Counted from the first letter of the stretch, positions 1 through 29,600 are shown. The stretch is DNA of 64,000 nt from Kitasatospora kifunensis (GCF_014203855.1 NZ_JACHJV010000001.1:6944001-7008000); one strand, 5' to 3'. Translations and numbers: made by a program. The notes: generated by a model not told the origin, from the letters alone.

Positions 1-1
1 G

Positions 2-14659
<14,658 letters not shown>

Positions 14660-14663
14660 GACC

Positions 14664-17600
14664 ATGGCCAACGCACGTATCCAGGACATCCTCCCGCTGT
14701 CGCGGCTCCAGGAAGGCCTGTTCTTCCACGCCCAGTTCGACGCCGAGGGTGTCGACGTGTACTCCTCGCAGTTGACGCTCCAGCTCGAGGGCCCGCTGGA
14801 CGCCGAGGCCCTCAAGGCCGCAGGGTCGGCCCTGCTGGAGCGGCACCCGAACCTGAAGGCGGCCTTCCGCCAGGCGGATTCGGGCAAGCCGGTCCAGCTG
14901 ATTCCACGTCAGGTCAGGCTGCCCTGGACCGAGGTGGATCTCTCCTCGCTCGCCGAGGCCGAGCAGGTGGCGGAGGTGGCGCGGCTCTGCGCGGAGGACC
15001 GTGAGCGACGGTTCGACCTCGCCAAGCCTCCGCTGCTGCGATTCCTGCTGATCCGGCTGGACGGCCGGCGTCACGTGCTGGTGCTGAACCACCATCACAT
15101 CCTGTGGGACGGCTGGTCGAACGCCCTGCTGATGGCAGAGCTGTTCACGCTCTACCAGCGAGGCGGCGACGTCAGTGGCCTGCCTCGGGTGGCGCCGTAC
15201 AAGAACTACCTTGCCTGGGCGGCCGCGCAGGACCGCGAGGCGGCCAAGGCCGGGTGGCAGGGTGCGCTGGCCGGACTGGCGGAGCCGAGCCTGCTCGCGC
15301 CCGTCGGCGAGGACCGCGCCGCCGCCCTGCCGGAGCGCTGCGAGGTGGAGCTGTCGGAGTCGGTGACGCAGGCACTGGGCGCCTTGGCCAGGCGGCTGGG
15401 CGTGACGGTCAACACGGTCGTCCAGGCCGGCTGGGGGCTGCTGGTCGCGCAGTTGACCGGGCGGGACGACGTGGTCTTCGGCGCCACCGTCTCGGGACGG
15501 CCGCCGGAGCTGGCGGGTGTCGAGCAGATGGTCGGCCTGTTCATCAACACGCTGCCGGTGCGGGTGACTTCGGCCGCTGGGGAGTCGGTCGCCGGGCTGA
15601 TCACCCGGCTGCAGGCAGAGCAGTCGGCGCTGCTGGCGCACCAGCACGTCGGCCTGGCGGACGTGCAGCGATGGAGTGGGCTGGGTGAACTCTTCGACAC
15701 GAACGTGGTGTTCGAGAACTACCCGCTGGACGCCGCGTCGTTGTCGATGGCGGGCTCCGCGGTCCAGGTGCGGGCCGCGGAGAGCCGGGAGGCGACGCAC
15801 TACACGCTCAATCTGGCGGTGGTGCCCGGGGCGCGGCTGAGCCTGCGGCTGGACCACCGGACTGACCTGTTCGACCGGCCCGCCGCCGAGCGGCTGTTGG
15901 CTCGACTCTCCCGGCTGCTGGAGCAGTTCACCGTCGACGCCGACCGGCCGGTCGGCCGCCTGGGCACGCTGGACCCGGACGAACAGCGGCGGTTGCTCAC
16001 CGACTGGAACGACACCGCGGCCCAGCTGCCGGGCGCCACCCTGGCGGAGCTGTTCCAGGCGCAGGTGGCTCGGGACCCGGAGGCGACCGCGCTGCTCTTC
16101 GGCGAGAGTCGGCTGAGCTACGGCGAGTTGAACGCCAGGGCGAACCGCCTGGCCCGTCGACTGGTGGAGTCGGGGGTCGAGCCGGAGACGGGCGTCGGTC
16201 TGCTGATGGGGCGTTCCGCCGACCTGGTGGTGGCGATCCTGGCCGTGGTGAAGGCCGGCGGCTTCTACGTTCCGCTGGACGCGCGCTACCCGCTGGCGCA
16301 CCGACGGCTGATCCTGGCGGAGACCGCGGCCCGGGTGCTGCTGACCGATGACGCGCTTGCCGAGCAGGCGCGCGAACTCACCGACCTGCCGGTCCTGGTG
16401 GTGGCCCAGGAAGCCGACGGCACGGCGGACGCCGGCGGCCTGGCGCTGCCGGCCGCCGGCGACCGGCTCGCGTACGTGATGTACACCTCGGGATCGACGG
16501 GCCGCCCCAAGGGCGTGGCCGCCACCCACCAGGGCGTGGTGGCGCTGGCGACGGACCGGCGGTTCACCTCGGGTGCGTACCAGCGGGTGCTGCTGCACGC
16601 GCCCTACTCCTTCGACGCCTCGACGGCCGAGCTGTGGGTTCCCCTGCTCTGCGGCGGGCAGCTGGTCATCGCGCCCGACGGGCTGATCGGCGCGGCGGAG
16701 ATGGAGCAGCTGCTGGCCCAGTACGCCGTGACCGGGGTGTTCGTCACGGCGGGCCTGTTCGGGTTGATCGGCGAGGAGCGGCCGGAGTGCTTCAAGGGCG
16801 TCCGGGAGATCCTCACCGGCGGTGACGTGGTGTCGCCGACGGCGGCGGCCAAGGTCCGTGCGGCCTGCCCCGGCACCACGGTGGTGATCGGGTACGGTCC
16901 GACCGAGGTCACCATGCTGGCCTCCACCCACGCGGTGGACGGGTCCGAGCCGGGGGCGATGCCGATCGGGCGGCCGCTGGACAACACCCAGGTGTACGTG
17001 CTCGATTCCGCGCTGCGTCCCGTCCCGCCCGGCGTGGCAGGGGAGTTGTACGTGGCGGGCGTCGGCACCGCGCGCGGGTATCTGCACCGTCCGCAGTTGA
17101 CGGCCGAGCGATTCGTGGCCGATCCGTACGGCCCGGCCGGAAGTCGGCTGTACCGCACGGGTGATGTGGTGCGCTGGCTGCCGGACGGCACCCTGGCGTT
17201 CGTCGGTCGCGCCGACGAGCAGGTGAAGGTCCGCGGCTTCAGGATCGAACTCGCCGGAATCGAAGCCGTGTTGGCGGCACATCCGGCGGTGGCGCGGGCG
17301 GCGGTGATCGTGCGCCAGGACCGGCCGGGGGAGAAGCGGCTGGTCGGCTACGTGGTGCCGGTCGAGGGCGCGCAGCTGGACCCGGCCCGGCTGCGGGCGC
17401 ACGTCGGCGAGTCGATGCCGGAGTACATGGTTCCCAGCGCGATCGTGGTACTGGAGACACTGCCGCTCACGCCGAACGACAAGCTGGACCGCAAGGCGCT
17501 TCCCGCACCGGAGTTCGAGCCCGCCGAGCCCGGCAGGGCCGCCCGGACGGCGCGCGAGGAGGTGCTGGCGGGGCTGTTCGGCGAGGTGCTGGGCCGCGAG

Positions 17601-20600
17601 CGGGTCGGCATCGACGACGGCTTCTTCGAACTGGGTGGCGACTCGATCACCTCCATCCAGTTGGTCGCCCGAGCCCGGAAGGCGGGACTGGTCTTCACCG
17701 CCCGTGACGTCTTCACCCGCCAGACGGTCGCCGAGCTGGCGCAGGTCGCCAAGGGCGAGGACGCGGCCGTGGCCGAGGACGGCGAGGCGGCGCTCGGCCT
17801 GGTGCCCGCGCTGCCGATCGTCCACGCGCTGCGTGAGCTGGGCCCGATCAGCGAGGGCTTCCACCAGGCGATGCTGCTCCAGGTCCCCGCGGGCCTCGAC
17901 CTGGCGCGCCTGACCGGCGCGGTGCAGTCGGTGCTCGACCATCACGACGCGCTGCGGGCTCGCTACCTGGAGGGGGAGCAGGGCGCGCTGCAGGTCCCGC
18001 CGCGCGGCGAGGTGAGGGCCGCGAGCCTGATCACCCGGATCGACGCGGCCGGTGCGGACGAGCAGGCCCTGCGCACCCTGGTGGCCACCCAGGCCCGTGC
18101 GGCCCGCGGCCGGTTGGCGCCGCGCGCGGGCGTGATGGCCCAGCTGGTGTGGTTCGACGCCGGAGCGCAGAGCGCGGGGCGGCTGCTGGTGCTGGTGCAC
18201 CACCTGGTGGTCGACGGCGTGTCCTGGCGGATCCTGCTGCCCGACCTGGCCACCGCCTACCAGGGCGGTGAACTCCAGCCCACCGGAACCTCGTTGCGCA
18301 CCTGGGCTGGAGCCCTCACCATCGAGGCCGAGCGCCGCACCGACGAACTGCCCTTCTGGCAGCAGGTGCTGGCCGCCGACCCGCAGCTCTTCCCAGTTGC
18401 CGATGGCCTGGCGGGACGGCTCGAGCTGACCCTGCCGGCCGAGATAACCGAGCCGCTGCTGTCCAGCGTCGCGGCGCTGTTCCACGCCGAGGTCAACGAT
18501 GTTCTGCTCACCGGCCTGGCGCTCGCGGTCAATCGCGTGCGGGGCCAGGACGCCGGCGTGCTGATCGAGCTGGAGGGCCACGGCCGCGAAGAGCTGAGCG
18601 AGAGCATCGACCTCTCCCGCACGGTCGGCTGGTTCACCAGCGCGTACCCCGTGCGGCTGGACCCGGGCACCGGATCCGAGGTGGGCCAGGCCCTGAAGAC
18701 GGTCAAGGAGCAGCTGCGTGCCGTCCCTGATCGCGGTCTCGGTTACGGGCTGCTGCGTCACCTCAATGCCGACACGGCGCCGGTGCTCGCTGGGCTGCCG
18801 AGGCCCCAGCTGGGTTTCAACTACCTCGGCCGGATCGGTGCCGCCACCACGGCCGGTGACTGGTCCCCGGCGCCGGAACTCGACGGCATAGCCGACGAGC
18901 CGTCGAACCAGCCGCACGCGATCGCCGTCAACGCCTGGACGCAGGAGAGCGCGCAGGGCCCGCGGCTGACCGCCGCCTGGTCCTGGGCGGCCGGCTGCCT
19001 CACCGAGGAGCGGGCGCGCAGGCTCGGCCAGGCCTGGTTCGACGTACTGGTCGAGCTGGTCGAGCACGCCCGCACCCCGGATGCGGGTGGCCTGACCCCC
19101 TCCGACCTCCCGCTTCTCACCGTCAGCCAGGCGGAGTTGGATCGTCTCGCCACTCAGCCGCTCGCCGAGGTGCTGCCGCTCGCACCCCTCCAGGAAGGGC
19201 TCTACTTCCACGCCCAGTACGGCGGCACCGATGAACTGGACGTCTACACCTCGCAGCTCGCGCTGCACTTGGCCGGTCCGATCGACGCCGCCGCGCTGCG
19301 GGCCGCAACCGAGGCCGCGCTGGACCGTCACCCGCACCTGCGCGCCTTCCTCGCCCAGCTCGACGACGGCCGCGCGGTGCAGGCGGTGCCGCGCCGGGTC
19401 GAGCTGCCCTGGAGCGAGCTCGACCTCAGCGAAAGTACCGCTCAGGAAGCCGAGTTGGATCGCCTGCGGGCCGCCGAGCGCGCCCACCGCTTCGACCTGG
19501 CCAGCGCGCCACTGCTGCGCTTCACCCTGGTCAGGCTCGCCACCGAGCGCCACGTCCTCTTGCTGACGAACCATCACATCCTCTGGGACGGCTGGTCGAT
19601 CGGCGTCCTGATCGGCGAACTCTTCACCCTGTACCGCGACCGGAGTGCCACGCTGCCCCGGGTGGCCCCCTTCCGTGACTACCTCGCCTGGCGGGCCGCC
19701 CAGGACCAGGACGCGGCCCGCGATGCCTGGCAGTCCGCGCTCGCCGGGATCGAGGAGGCCACCCTCTTGGCCGACCGCGACCACGCCCGCCGGGCCCAAC
19801 TGCCCGCCAAGCTCCAGCTGCTGGTGCCGAGCGAGCTCACCCAGGCCCTGACCGCCACCGCCCGCACCCTGGGCGTCACGCTGAACACGGTGGTCCAGGC
19901 CGCCTGGGGCCTGCTGCTGGCGCACCTGACCGGTCGCCAGGACGTCGTCTTCGGGGCCGTCGTCTCCGGCCGCCCGCCGGAGCTGCCGGGCGTCGAGCGC
20001 ATGGTCGGCCTGCTGATCAACACCCTTCCGGTACGGGTGCGGATCGACCCGGCCGAGCCCCTGGCCGAGCTGCTCGCCCGCCTCCAGCGGGAGCAGACCG
20101 CGCTCCTCGCCCACCAGCACGTCAGCCTGGCCGAACTCCAGCGCTGGCTGGGCATCGGTGAACTCTTCGACACCGCACTGGCCTTCGAGAACTACCCGCT
20201 CGACACGGCGGCGCTGGCCACCCCCACCGACGAGCTGCGGATCACCGCTGCCGGCATCGAGGACGCCACCCACTATCCCCTCACCCTGGTCGCCATTCCC
20301 GGTGCCGAACTCGACCTGCGGCTCGCCTACCGCCAGGACGTCTTCGACCCCACGGCCGCGCAGGCGGTCCTCGACCGACTTCAGCAGCTCCTGCAGACCC
20401 TGGTGGCGGACGCCACCCGCCCCACCGGCCGCCTTGACCTCTTGACGAAGGCCGAGCGCGCCCACCTGCTCGGGGACCGACCGCAGCCGGTTGACTGCGA
20501 CGCGACCCTGCCCGAGCTGTTCCAGGCCCAGGCCGCCCGCCTGCCGCAGGCAGCGGCGCTCAGCAGCGAGGAGAGTGCTCTCGGCTACGGCGAGCTGAAC

Positions 20601-23600
20601 GCCGCGGCCAACCGCCTGGCCCACCTGCTGATCGCCCAAGGCGCGGGCCCGGAACGGGTGGTGGCGCTCGCGCTGCCGCGCTGCGCGGATCTGGTGGTGG
20701 CACTGCTCGCGGTGCTGAAGACCGGTGCGGCCTACCTCCCGGTGGACCCGGACTCCCCGAGCGAGCGGATCGCCTACCTGCTGGACGACGCCGCGCCCAC
20801 CCTGCTGATCACCCACCATGAGGTCGCCGACCGCCTGCCGTCCGGCGTCCGGGCACCGCGCCTGCTGCTCGACGCCCCGCAGCTGGCCGCCGAGCTCGCC
20901 GCCCAGCGGTCCTCGGACCCGACCGACGCCGACCGGCTCTGCCCGCTGCTGCCCGAGCACACCGCCTACATCATCTACACCTCCGGCTCCACCGGCCGCC
21001 CCAAGGGCGTGCTGATCCCGCACCGGAACGTGGTGCGGCTCTTCGCGGCCACGGACCACTGGTTCGGCTTCGGCGAGCAGGACGTCTGGGCGCTCTTCCA
21101 CTCCTACGCCTTCGACTTCTCGGTCTGGGAGATCTGGGGTCCGCTGCTGCACGGCGGCCGCCTCGTGGTCGTCCCGTACCTGGTCAGCCGCTCGCCCGCC
21201 GAGGTGCTCGCACTGCTGCTGCGCGAGCGCGTCACGGTGCTCAACCAGACGCCCTCCGCCTTCTACCAGCTGCTCCAGGCCGAGGAGGAACGGGAGAGCG
21301 GGGCGATCGCGGCGCTGCGCACCGTCGTCTTCGGCGGCGAGGCGCTCGACCTGAACCGGCTGGCCGCCTGGTACCGGCGCCACCCCGAGGACGGGCCGCG
21401 GCTGGTCAACATGTACGGGATCACCGAGACCACCGTGCACGTCAGCTACCGCCCGCTGGACGGTGCGACCGTCGCGGGCGAGCCGGGCAGTGTGATCGGC
21501 AGCGCCATCCCCGACCTGGTGATGTACGTGCTGGACGGCGCGCTGCGCCCGGTCCCGGTCGGCGTGGCGGGCGAACTGTACGTGGCGGGCGCGGGCCTGG
21601 CCCGGGGCTACGCCGGCCGTCCGGGCCTGACCGCCGAGCGGTTCGTCGCCGACCCGTACGGGCCGGGCGGCACCCGGATGTACCGCACCGGCGACGTCGC
21701 GCGGCGCCGCGCGGACGGTGAACTGGAGTATCTGGGGCGCGCCGACGACCAGGTGAAGATCCGCGGGTTCCGGATCGAGCTCGGCGAGATCGAGGCGGCG
21801 CTGCTCAGCCACCCGCAGGTCCGGCAGGCGGCCGTCGTCGTCCGCGAGGACCGGCCCGGTGACAGGACGCTGGCCGGGTACACCGTGCCGGCCGTGGACA
21901 GCGCCGACCTGCGCGAGCACCTGGCCGCGCTGCTGCCCACGTACATGGTCCCGGCCGCACTGCTGGGTCTGACCGCGCTGCCGCTGACCGGCAACGGCAA
22001 GCTGGACCGCAAGGCGCTTCCCGCACCCGGTGACGTGGCCGGTGGCGCGTCAGGGCGGGCACCGCGCACCGACCGCGAACGCGAGCTGTGTCGCCTCTTC
22101 GCCGAGGTGCTGGGCCTGGAGCGGGTGGACATCGACGGGGACTTCTTCGCCCTGGGCGGTCACTCGCTGCTCGCCACCCGCCTGGTCAGCCGGGTGCGCG
22201 GCACGCTCGGCATCGAGCTGGCGATCCGCACCCTGTTCGAGGCACCCACCGTCGCCGCGCTCGCCGAGCGCCTCGATCCGACAGCGGAAGGCAAGCCGCA
22301 GTCACAGCGCCTCGCGCTGGTCCCGATGCCGCGCTCCGAGCAGCTGCCGCTCTCCTACGCCCAGCAGCGCCTGTGGTTCCTCGGCAGCCTGGAGGGGCCG
22401 AGCGCGACCTACAGCATCCCGTTGGCCGTGCGCCTGACCGGGCCGCTGGACCGAGCGGCACTGGAAAGCGCTCTGGGTGACGTGCTCGCTCGTCACGAGT
22501 CGCTGCGCACCGTCTTCCCGCAGCGGGTCGACGGGACGCCGTACCAGCTGATCCTGGACCCGGTGGCTGCGCTCACCACCGTGGCAGCGAGCGAGCAGGA
22601 TCTCCCCGCGCAGCTGGCAGAAGCGGCGAGTGCGGGCTTCGATCTCGCCCGTGACCTGCCACTGCGCGCCCACCTCTTCGCACTGGCCCCGCAGGAACAC
22701 GTGCTCCTGCTGACGCTCCATCACATCGCCGGTGACGGATGGTCGATGGGACCGCTGGCCGCCGACCTGTCGCTCGCCTACGCGGCCCGCCTGGCCGGGG
22801 TCGCGCCGCAGTGGGCGCCGCTGCCGGTCCAGTATGCCGACTACACCCTGTGGCAGCGCCAACTGCTCGGCTCCCCGACGGATCGGATGAGCCTGATCAG
22901 TCGTCAGCTCGACTACTGGCAGCGCACCCTGGCGGGCATGCCGGCGGAGCTGGCACTGCCCACCGATCGGCCGCGCCCGGCCCAGGCCGGCTACCGCGGC
23001 GAGTCGATCGCCTTCCGCACCGATCCCGAACTGCACCGTGCGCTCAGCACGCTGGCCACCGAGCGCCAGGCCACCGTCTTCATGGTCGCCCGGGCCGCCT
23101 TCGCCGCGCTGCTGGCGGGGCTCGGTGCGGGCGAGGACATCCCCCTCGGCACGCCGGTGGCCGGTCGCACCGACGAGGCGCTGAGCGACCTGGTCGGCTT
23201 CTTCATCAACACCCTGGTGCTGCGCACCGACCTGTCCGGCGACCCGACCTTCGCCGAGTTGGTCGACCGGGTCAAGGAGGCGGACCTGGAGGCCTACGCC
23301 CATCAGGACGTGCCCTTCGAGCACCTGGTCGAGGCGCTCAACCCGACGCGTTCGATGGGCCGCCACCCGCTCGTGCAGACCATGTTCGCCTGGCAGAACA
23401 CCGGCAGCCCGCAGCTCGACCTGCCCGGCCTGCAAGCCACCGCGCTGGCCACCGGCGCCGTGGCGGCCCGCTTCGACCTCTCCGTCAGTCTCGGCGAGCT
23501 GACCGACCCCGACGGCGCACCCGCCGGGATCGAGGGCAGCATCGAGTACGCGAGCGACCTGTTCGACCGTGCCACCGTCGAGCGGCTCGCCGAGCGCTAC

Positions 23601-26600
23601 CGGCGCGTGCTGGTCGCCGTCACCGCCGATCCGACCATCCGGCTCGGCCGACTCGACCTGCTGGACGAGGCGGAGCGGGCCCGGATCGAGACCGAGTGGA
23701 GCACTGCCGAGATCGCCGTCCCGGCAGCCACCCTGCCCGCGCTCTTCGAGGCTCAGGCGGCCCGCACCCCGCAGGCGACGGCGCTGATCTTCGAGGGCGG
23801 CGAGCTGACCTACGCCGAACTGAACGCCAGTGCCAACCGGTTGGCCCGCCACCTGGTCGCTCTCGGCATCGGCCCGGAGAGCCGGGTGGCCGTCTCGCTG
23901 CCGCGCGGCGAGCGGTACGCCGTCGCATTCCTCGCCATCGCCAAGGCCGGTGCGGCCTACCTGCCGATCGACCCCGACTACCCGGCCGAGCGCATCGCCT
24001 ACCTGCTCCAGGACGCCTCACCCGCACTCCTGCTGACAGAGGCTCAGATATCGCCGACCGCCTCGACTCCCCGACTTCTGCTGGAGGAGCCCGAGTTGGC
24101 CGAGAGCCTGCGCGAGCTCGCGGACGGCGACCTGACGGATGCCGAGCGCATCGCCGAACTGCGCACCGCCCACCCCGCCTACGTGATCTACACCTCCGGG
24201 TCCACAGGGCGCCCCAAGGGCGTGGTGGTCCCGCACCACGGCCTGGCGAGCCTGACCGGGGCCCAGATCGAGCGCTTCGCCGTCGAGGTGGGCAGCCGGG
24301 TCCTGCAGTTCGCCTCCACCAGCTTCGACGCGGCGATCTCCGAGCTGTGCATGGCGCTGCTGGCCGGCGCCACCGCCGTGCTCGCCCCGACCGAGCGGCT
24401 GGCCGTGGGCGAGCCGCTGGTCGACCTGCTCGCCGAGCGGCGGATCACCCATGTCACGCTGCCTCCGGCGGCCCTGGCGGTGCTCCCGCCGCACGCTCTG
24501 CGGACCGTCACCACCCTGGTCACGGCGGGGGAGGCCTGCCCGCCGGCCCTGGTGGAGCGCTGGTCCGCCGGGCGGCGCATGATCAACGCGTATGGCCCGA
24601 CCGAGGCGAGCGTCTGCGCGACCATGACGGAACCGCTCGACGGGCACTCGGGCGTGCCGATCGGCCGACCGATCTGGAACACGCGCGTGTCGGTGCTCGA
24701 CGGCGCGCTGCGCCCGGTCCCGGTGGGCGTCCCCGGTGAGCTCTACCTCGCCGGCGCCGGTCTGGCACGCGGCTACCTGGGCCGCCCCGGCCTGACCGCC
24801 GAGCGGTTCGTCGCCGACCCCTACGGTCCGGCGGGCAGCAGGCTGTACCGCACCGGCGACCTGGTGCGGTGGCGTTCGGACGGCGAGTTGGAGTACCTCG
24901 GGCGCACCGACGACCAGGTGAAGCTGCGCGGCTTCCGGATCGAACTCGGTGAGGTCGAGGCCGCGCTGGCCGCGCATCCGGCGGTCCGGCAGGCGGCCGC
25001 CCAGGTCCGCGAGGGTCGACTGGTCGGCTACGTGGTCGCGGCGGCCGACGGCGGCGACGGCCACGGCGAGGCGCTGCCTGCCGCGCTGCGGGCTCAGCTT
25101 CAGGAGCGGCTGCCGCACTACCTGGTGCCGTCGGCGGTGGTCGTGCTGGACGCGCTGCCGCTGACGCCCAACGGCAAGCTGGACCGGAAGGCGCTTCCCG
25201 CGCCGGACTTCGCCGCCGCCGTCACCGGGCGGGCGCCGCGCACCGAGCGTGAGCAGGTGCTCTCCGGGCTCTTCGCCGAGCTGCTGGGTCTTGAGAGCGT
25301 GGGGATCGACGACGGGTTCTTCGAGCTCGGTGGTGACTCGATCACCTCGATCCAGCTGGTGGCCCGAGCCCGGCAGGCGGGCCTGGTGTTCAGCGCGCGT
25401 GATGTCTTCACCTGCCAGACGGTGGCCGAGCTGGCGCTGGTGGCACAGGGCGCGGAGGCAGCCGTCACCGAGGACGCGGACGCCGGTCTCGGCGAGCTGC
25501 CGGCCACCCCGATCATGCACTGGCTGCGCGAGCACGGCGGCCCCATCGACGGCTTCCAGCAGGCGATGCTGCTCCAGGTCCCCGGTGCGCCCGATGCCGA
25601 ACGGCTCACCCGCGCCGCGCAGGCGCTGCTCGACCGCCACGACGCGCTGCGCGCCCGTCTCCTGGTGGCCGCCGACGGCCAGTGGTCGCTGCGGGTGCCG
25701 CCGGCCGGGGCCGTGCGCGCCGCTGACCTGCTCACCCGGATCGACGTGACGGGCCGCTCGACGCAGGAGCTCACCGACCTGGTCAGCGCGCAGGCGCGCG
25801 CCGCCCAGGCCCGGTTGGCCCCCACCGAGGGCGTACTGGTCCAGCTGGTCTGGTTCGACGCCGGTCCGCAGCGCCCCGGACGGCTGCTGGTGATGATCCA
25901 CCATTTGGCGGTGGACGGCGTCTCCTGGCGCATCCTGCTGCCCGACCTGGCCGCCGCCTGGCGTGGCGAGGAACTGGCACCGGTGGCCACCTCGCTGCGC
26001 TCCTGGTCCGCGCTGCTCACCGCGGAGGCGCGGCGGCGCGAGGCCGAGCTGCCGTTCTGGCAAGAGCAGTTGGGGAGCACCGACCCGCGCATCGGCAGCC
26101 GGGCGCTCGACCCTGTGCGGGACACCAACGCGACCGCGGGCCGCCTGGACCTCACCCTGCCGCCCGCCGTGGCCGAGCCGCTGCTCGGCAGCGTGCCCGC
26201 GCTCTTCCACGCCGAGGTGAACGATGTCCTGCTGACCGCTCTCGCGCTCGCCGTCGAGCGCTGGCGCGGCGCGGACACGGAGTCCAGCCGTACCGGCGAC
26301 CGCGCCGGGCTGCTGGTCGAGCTGGAGGGCCACGGCCGCCAGGAGTTCACCTCGCACGTCGACCTGTCGCGCACCGTCGGCTGGTTCACCACCGTCCACC
26401 CGGTACGGATCGCCCCGGGCCAGGTCGGCGACTGGAGCGGCCCCGCCCTCGGCCGCGCGTTGAAGGCGGTCAAGGAGCAGCTGCGCGCCGTCCCCGAGCA
26501 CGGGATCGGCTGGGGTCTGCTGCGCCACCTCAACCCCGAGACCGCTGCCGAACTGGCCGAACTCCCTGCCCCGCAGATCGGGTTCAACTACCTCGGCCGC

Positions 26601-29600
26601 TTCGACGCCACCCGGGCGCAGGCCGCCGCCGACTGGTCCGCGGTGCCGATCGGCACCGAGCACGGCGGCCTGGCCGCCGCCGCACCGCTCACCCAGGCCC
26701 TGAGCCTGAACGCTCGCACCGAGGACCGGGCCGAGGGCGCACACCTGGTCGCCGCCTGGTCGTTCGCCGCCGGGGTGCTCGGCGAGCAGGACGTCCGGGA
26801 GGTGGGCGAGCTCTGGTTCGCGGCGCTACGGGCGCTGGTCGCCCACGCCCAGGAGCCGGGCGCCGGTGGACTGAGCCCCTCTGACGTCCCGCTGGTTCAG
26901 ATCACCCAGCGGGAGTTGGACCAGCTGGCCACCGAACCGCTGGCCGAACTCCTGCCGCCGGCCCCGCTCCAGGAGGGCCTGTACTTCCACGCCCGCTACG
27001 ACACCGAGGGCGAGGACGTCTACACCGCCCAACTCGCCCTCCAACTGGCCGGACCCCTCGACCCGCAGGCGCTGCGCACGGCAGCCGAGGCCCTGTTGGT
27101 CCGCCACCCGCAGCTGCGCGCCGGGTTCAGGCAGTCGGCGAGCGGCCGACTGCTCCAGGTGATCCCGCGCGAGGTTCAACTGCCCTGGACCGAAGTGGAC
27201 CTGAGCGGGCTCGGTGCACCCGAGCAGCGCACCGAACTCGATCGCCTCCGGGCGGCGGACCGTACGCGCCGCTTCGACCCGGCCGCACCGCCGCTGCTGC
27301 GACTGACACTGGTCAAGCTCGCCGCCGAGCAGCACACCCTGATCCTGACGAACCATCACATCCTGTGGGACGGCTGGTCGATCGGCGTGCTGATCGGTGA
27401 GTTGCTCGACCTCTACCGTGGCCGGGCGGACCTGCCGCGCGCCACCTCGATGCGCGAGTACCTCGGTTGGCTCGCCGTCCAGGACCGCGATGCCGCCCGC
27501 GCCTCCTGGCAGCGGGCGCTGGCCGGCCTGGCCGAGCCCACCAGGCTCGCGCCAATCATGGATGGGCGGCCGGGCGAGGGGGCCGCTCCGGAGCGGATCA
27601 CGCAGTCGCTCGGCATCGAGCTGACGCAGGCGCTGACCGCGACCGCCCGCCGCCTGGGCGTGACGGTCAACACCGTGCTGCAGGCCGCCTGGGGCATCAC
27701 CTTGGCGCAGTTGACCGGACGTCAGGATGTGGTGTTCGGTGCCGTCGTCTCCGGCCGACCGCCGGAGCTGCCGGGCGTCGAGCGCATGGCCGGTCTGCTG
27801 ATCAACACCCTGCCGGTGCGGATCACGCTGGACCCTGCCGAGTCGCTGGGCGCGCTGGTGGACCGGGTGCAGTACGAGCAGTCCGCACTGCTCGCGCACC
27901 AGCACGTCGGCCTGGCCGACCTGCAGAGCTGGTGCGGTCTCGGTGAACTCTTCGACACCGCCTATGTGTTCGAGAACTACCCGGTGGACACGGCCGCGCT
28001 GGCCGCGGCCCCCGGCAACGGCAACGGCCTGCGGATCACCGGTGCTGACGGCCAGGACGGTACCCACTACCCGGTCACCATCGCGGCGCTGCCCGGCGAA
28101 CGGCTAGGCCTGCGCGTGGACTTCCGCCCCGGGCTGGTTGACCGGACCACCGCGCAGCGGATCGTCGACGGGCTGCGGCGGGTCGTCGAAGCGGTCGTCG
28201 CCGACGCCGAGCTGCCGGTCGGACGCGTGGCCCTGCTGGACGAGGCGACCCGGGCGCGGGTGCTCGGCGAGTGGAGCACCACCGCCCCGGAGGCGAGGAT
28301 CGCCGTCGGAGCGGGTACGGGAGCCGGGGCGAGCCTGCCCGCGCTCTTCGAGGCCCAGGTGACCCGCACGCCCGCCGCCCCCGCCGTGGTGCTGGGCGAA
28401 GAGTGGCTCTCCTACGACGAGTTGAACAGCAGGGCGAACCGGCTGGCTCGGCAGTTGCTGGCGCTCGGCCTCGACCGGCAGGACGGCGTGGCGATCCTGC
28501 TGGACCGCTCGCTCGACCTCGTGGTCGCGATCCTCGCGGTGTTGAAGGCGGGTGGCTACTACGTCCCGCTCGACGCCCGCTACCCGCTCGCGCACCGCCG
28601 GATGATCCTGGCCGACACCGGCGCTCGCGCGGTCATCACCGACCGTTCACTGCTCGCCGACGCCGACCTGCTCGGCCTGCCCACGCTGCTGGCGGACGCC
28701 GAGCTGCCGGGCGACCGGTCCGATCTCGAACTTGCGATCCTCCCGGATCAGTTGGCGTATGTGATGTACACCTCGGGCTCGACCGGGCGCCCGAAGGGCG
28801 TGGCGGTCACCCACCGCAACGTCAGCAAGCTCGCGGGCGACCGCCGTTGGGCAGGCGGCGCGCACGAGCGGGTCCTGCTCCACTCCTCGCCCGCCTTCGA
28901 CGCCTCGACCTATGAGCTGTGGGTCCCGCTGCTGCGCGGCGGCGCCGTCGTGGTGGCCCCGCCGGGTGCGCAGACGCCGCAGGAGTTGGCCGAGATCCTG
29001 ACGCAACGTCAGGTGACTGCCCTGTGGCTGACGGCGGGCCTGTTCGCCCTGGTCGCCGAGGAGCGGCCGGCGGCGCTGGCCGGGGTGCGTGAGGTGCTCG
29101 CGGGTGGTGACGTGGTCGCGCCGGGTGCGGTTGCTCGAGTCCAGGCGGCCTGCCCGGACACCCGGGTGGTGATCGGCTACGGCCCGACCGAGACCACCAC
29201 CTTCGCCACCTGTGCAGAGCTCGAGCCACAGGCCTGTGCAGAGCTCGAACCACAGCCGGACGGCGGCTCGGCGCTGCCCATCGGCCGTCCGCTGGACGAC
29301 ACCCGAGTGCTGATCCTGGACGCCGCGCTGCGTCCGGTGGCGCCCGGTGTGCTGGGCGAGTTGTACATCGCGGGTGCCGGTCTGGCGCGCGGCTACCTGG
29401 GCCGCCCCGCCCTGACCGCCGAGCGGTTCGTGGCCGATCCGTACGGTCCGGCGGGCGGTCGGCTCTACCGCACGGGTGACCTGGCCCGCTGGGACGAGAA
29501 CGGGGTCGTGCGATTCGCGGGCCGCGCCGACCAGCAGGTCAAGCTGCGAGGCTTCCGGATCGAACTGGGCGAGGTGGAGGCCGCGCTGACCGCCCACCCG

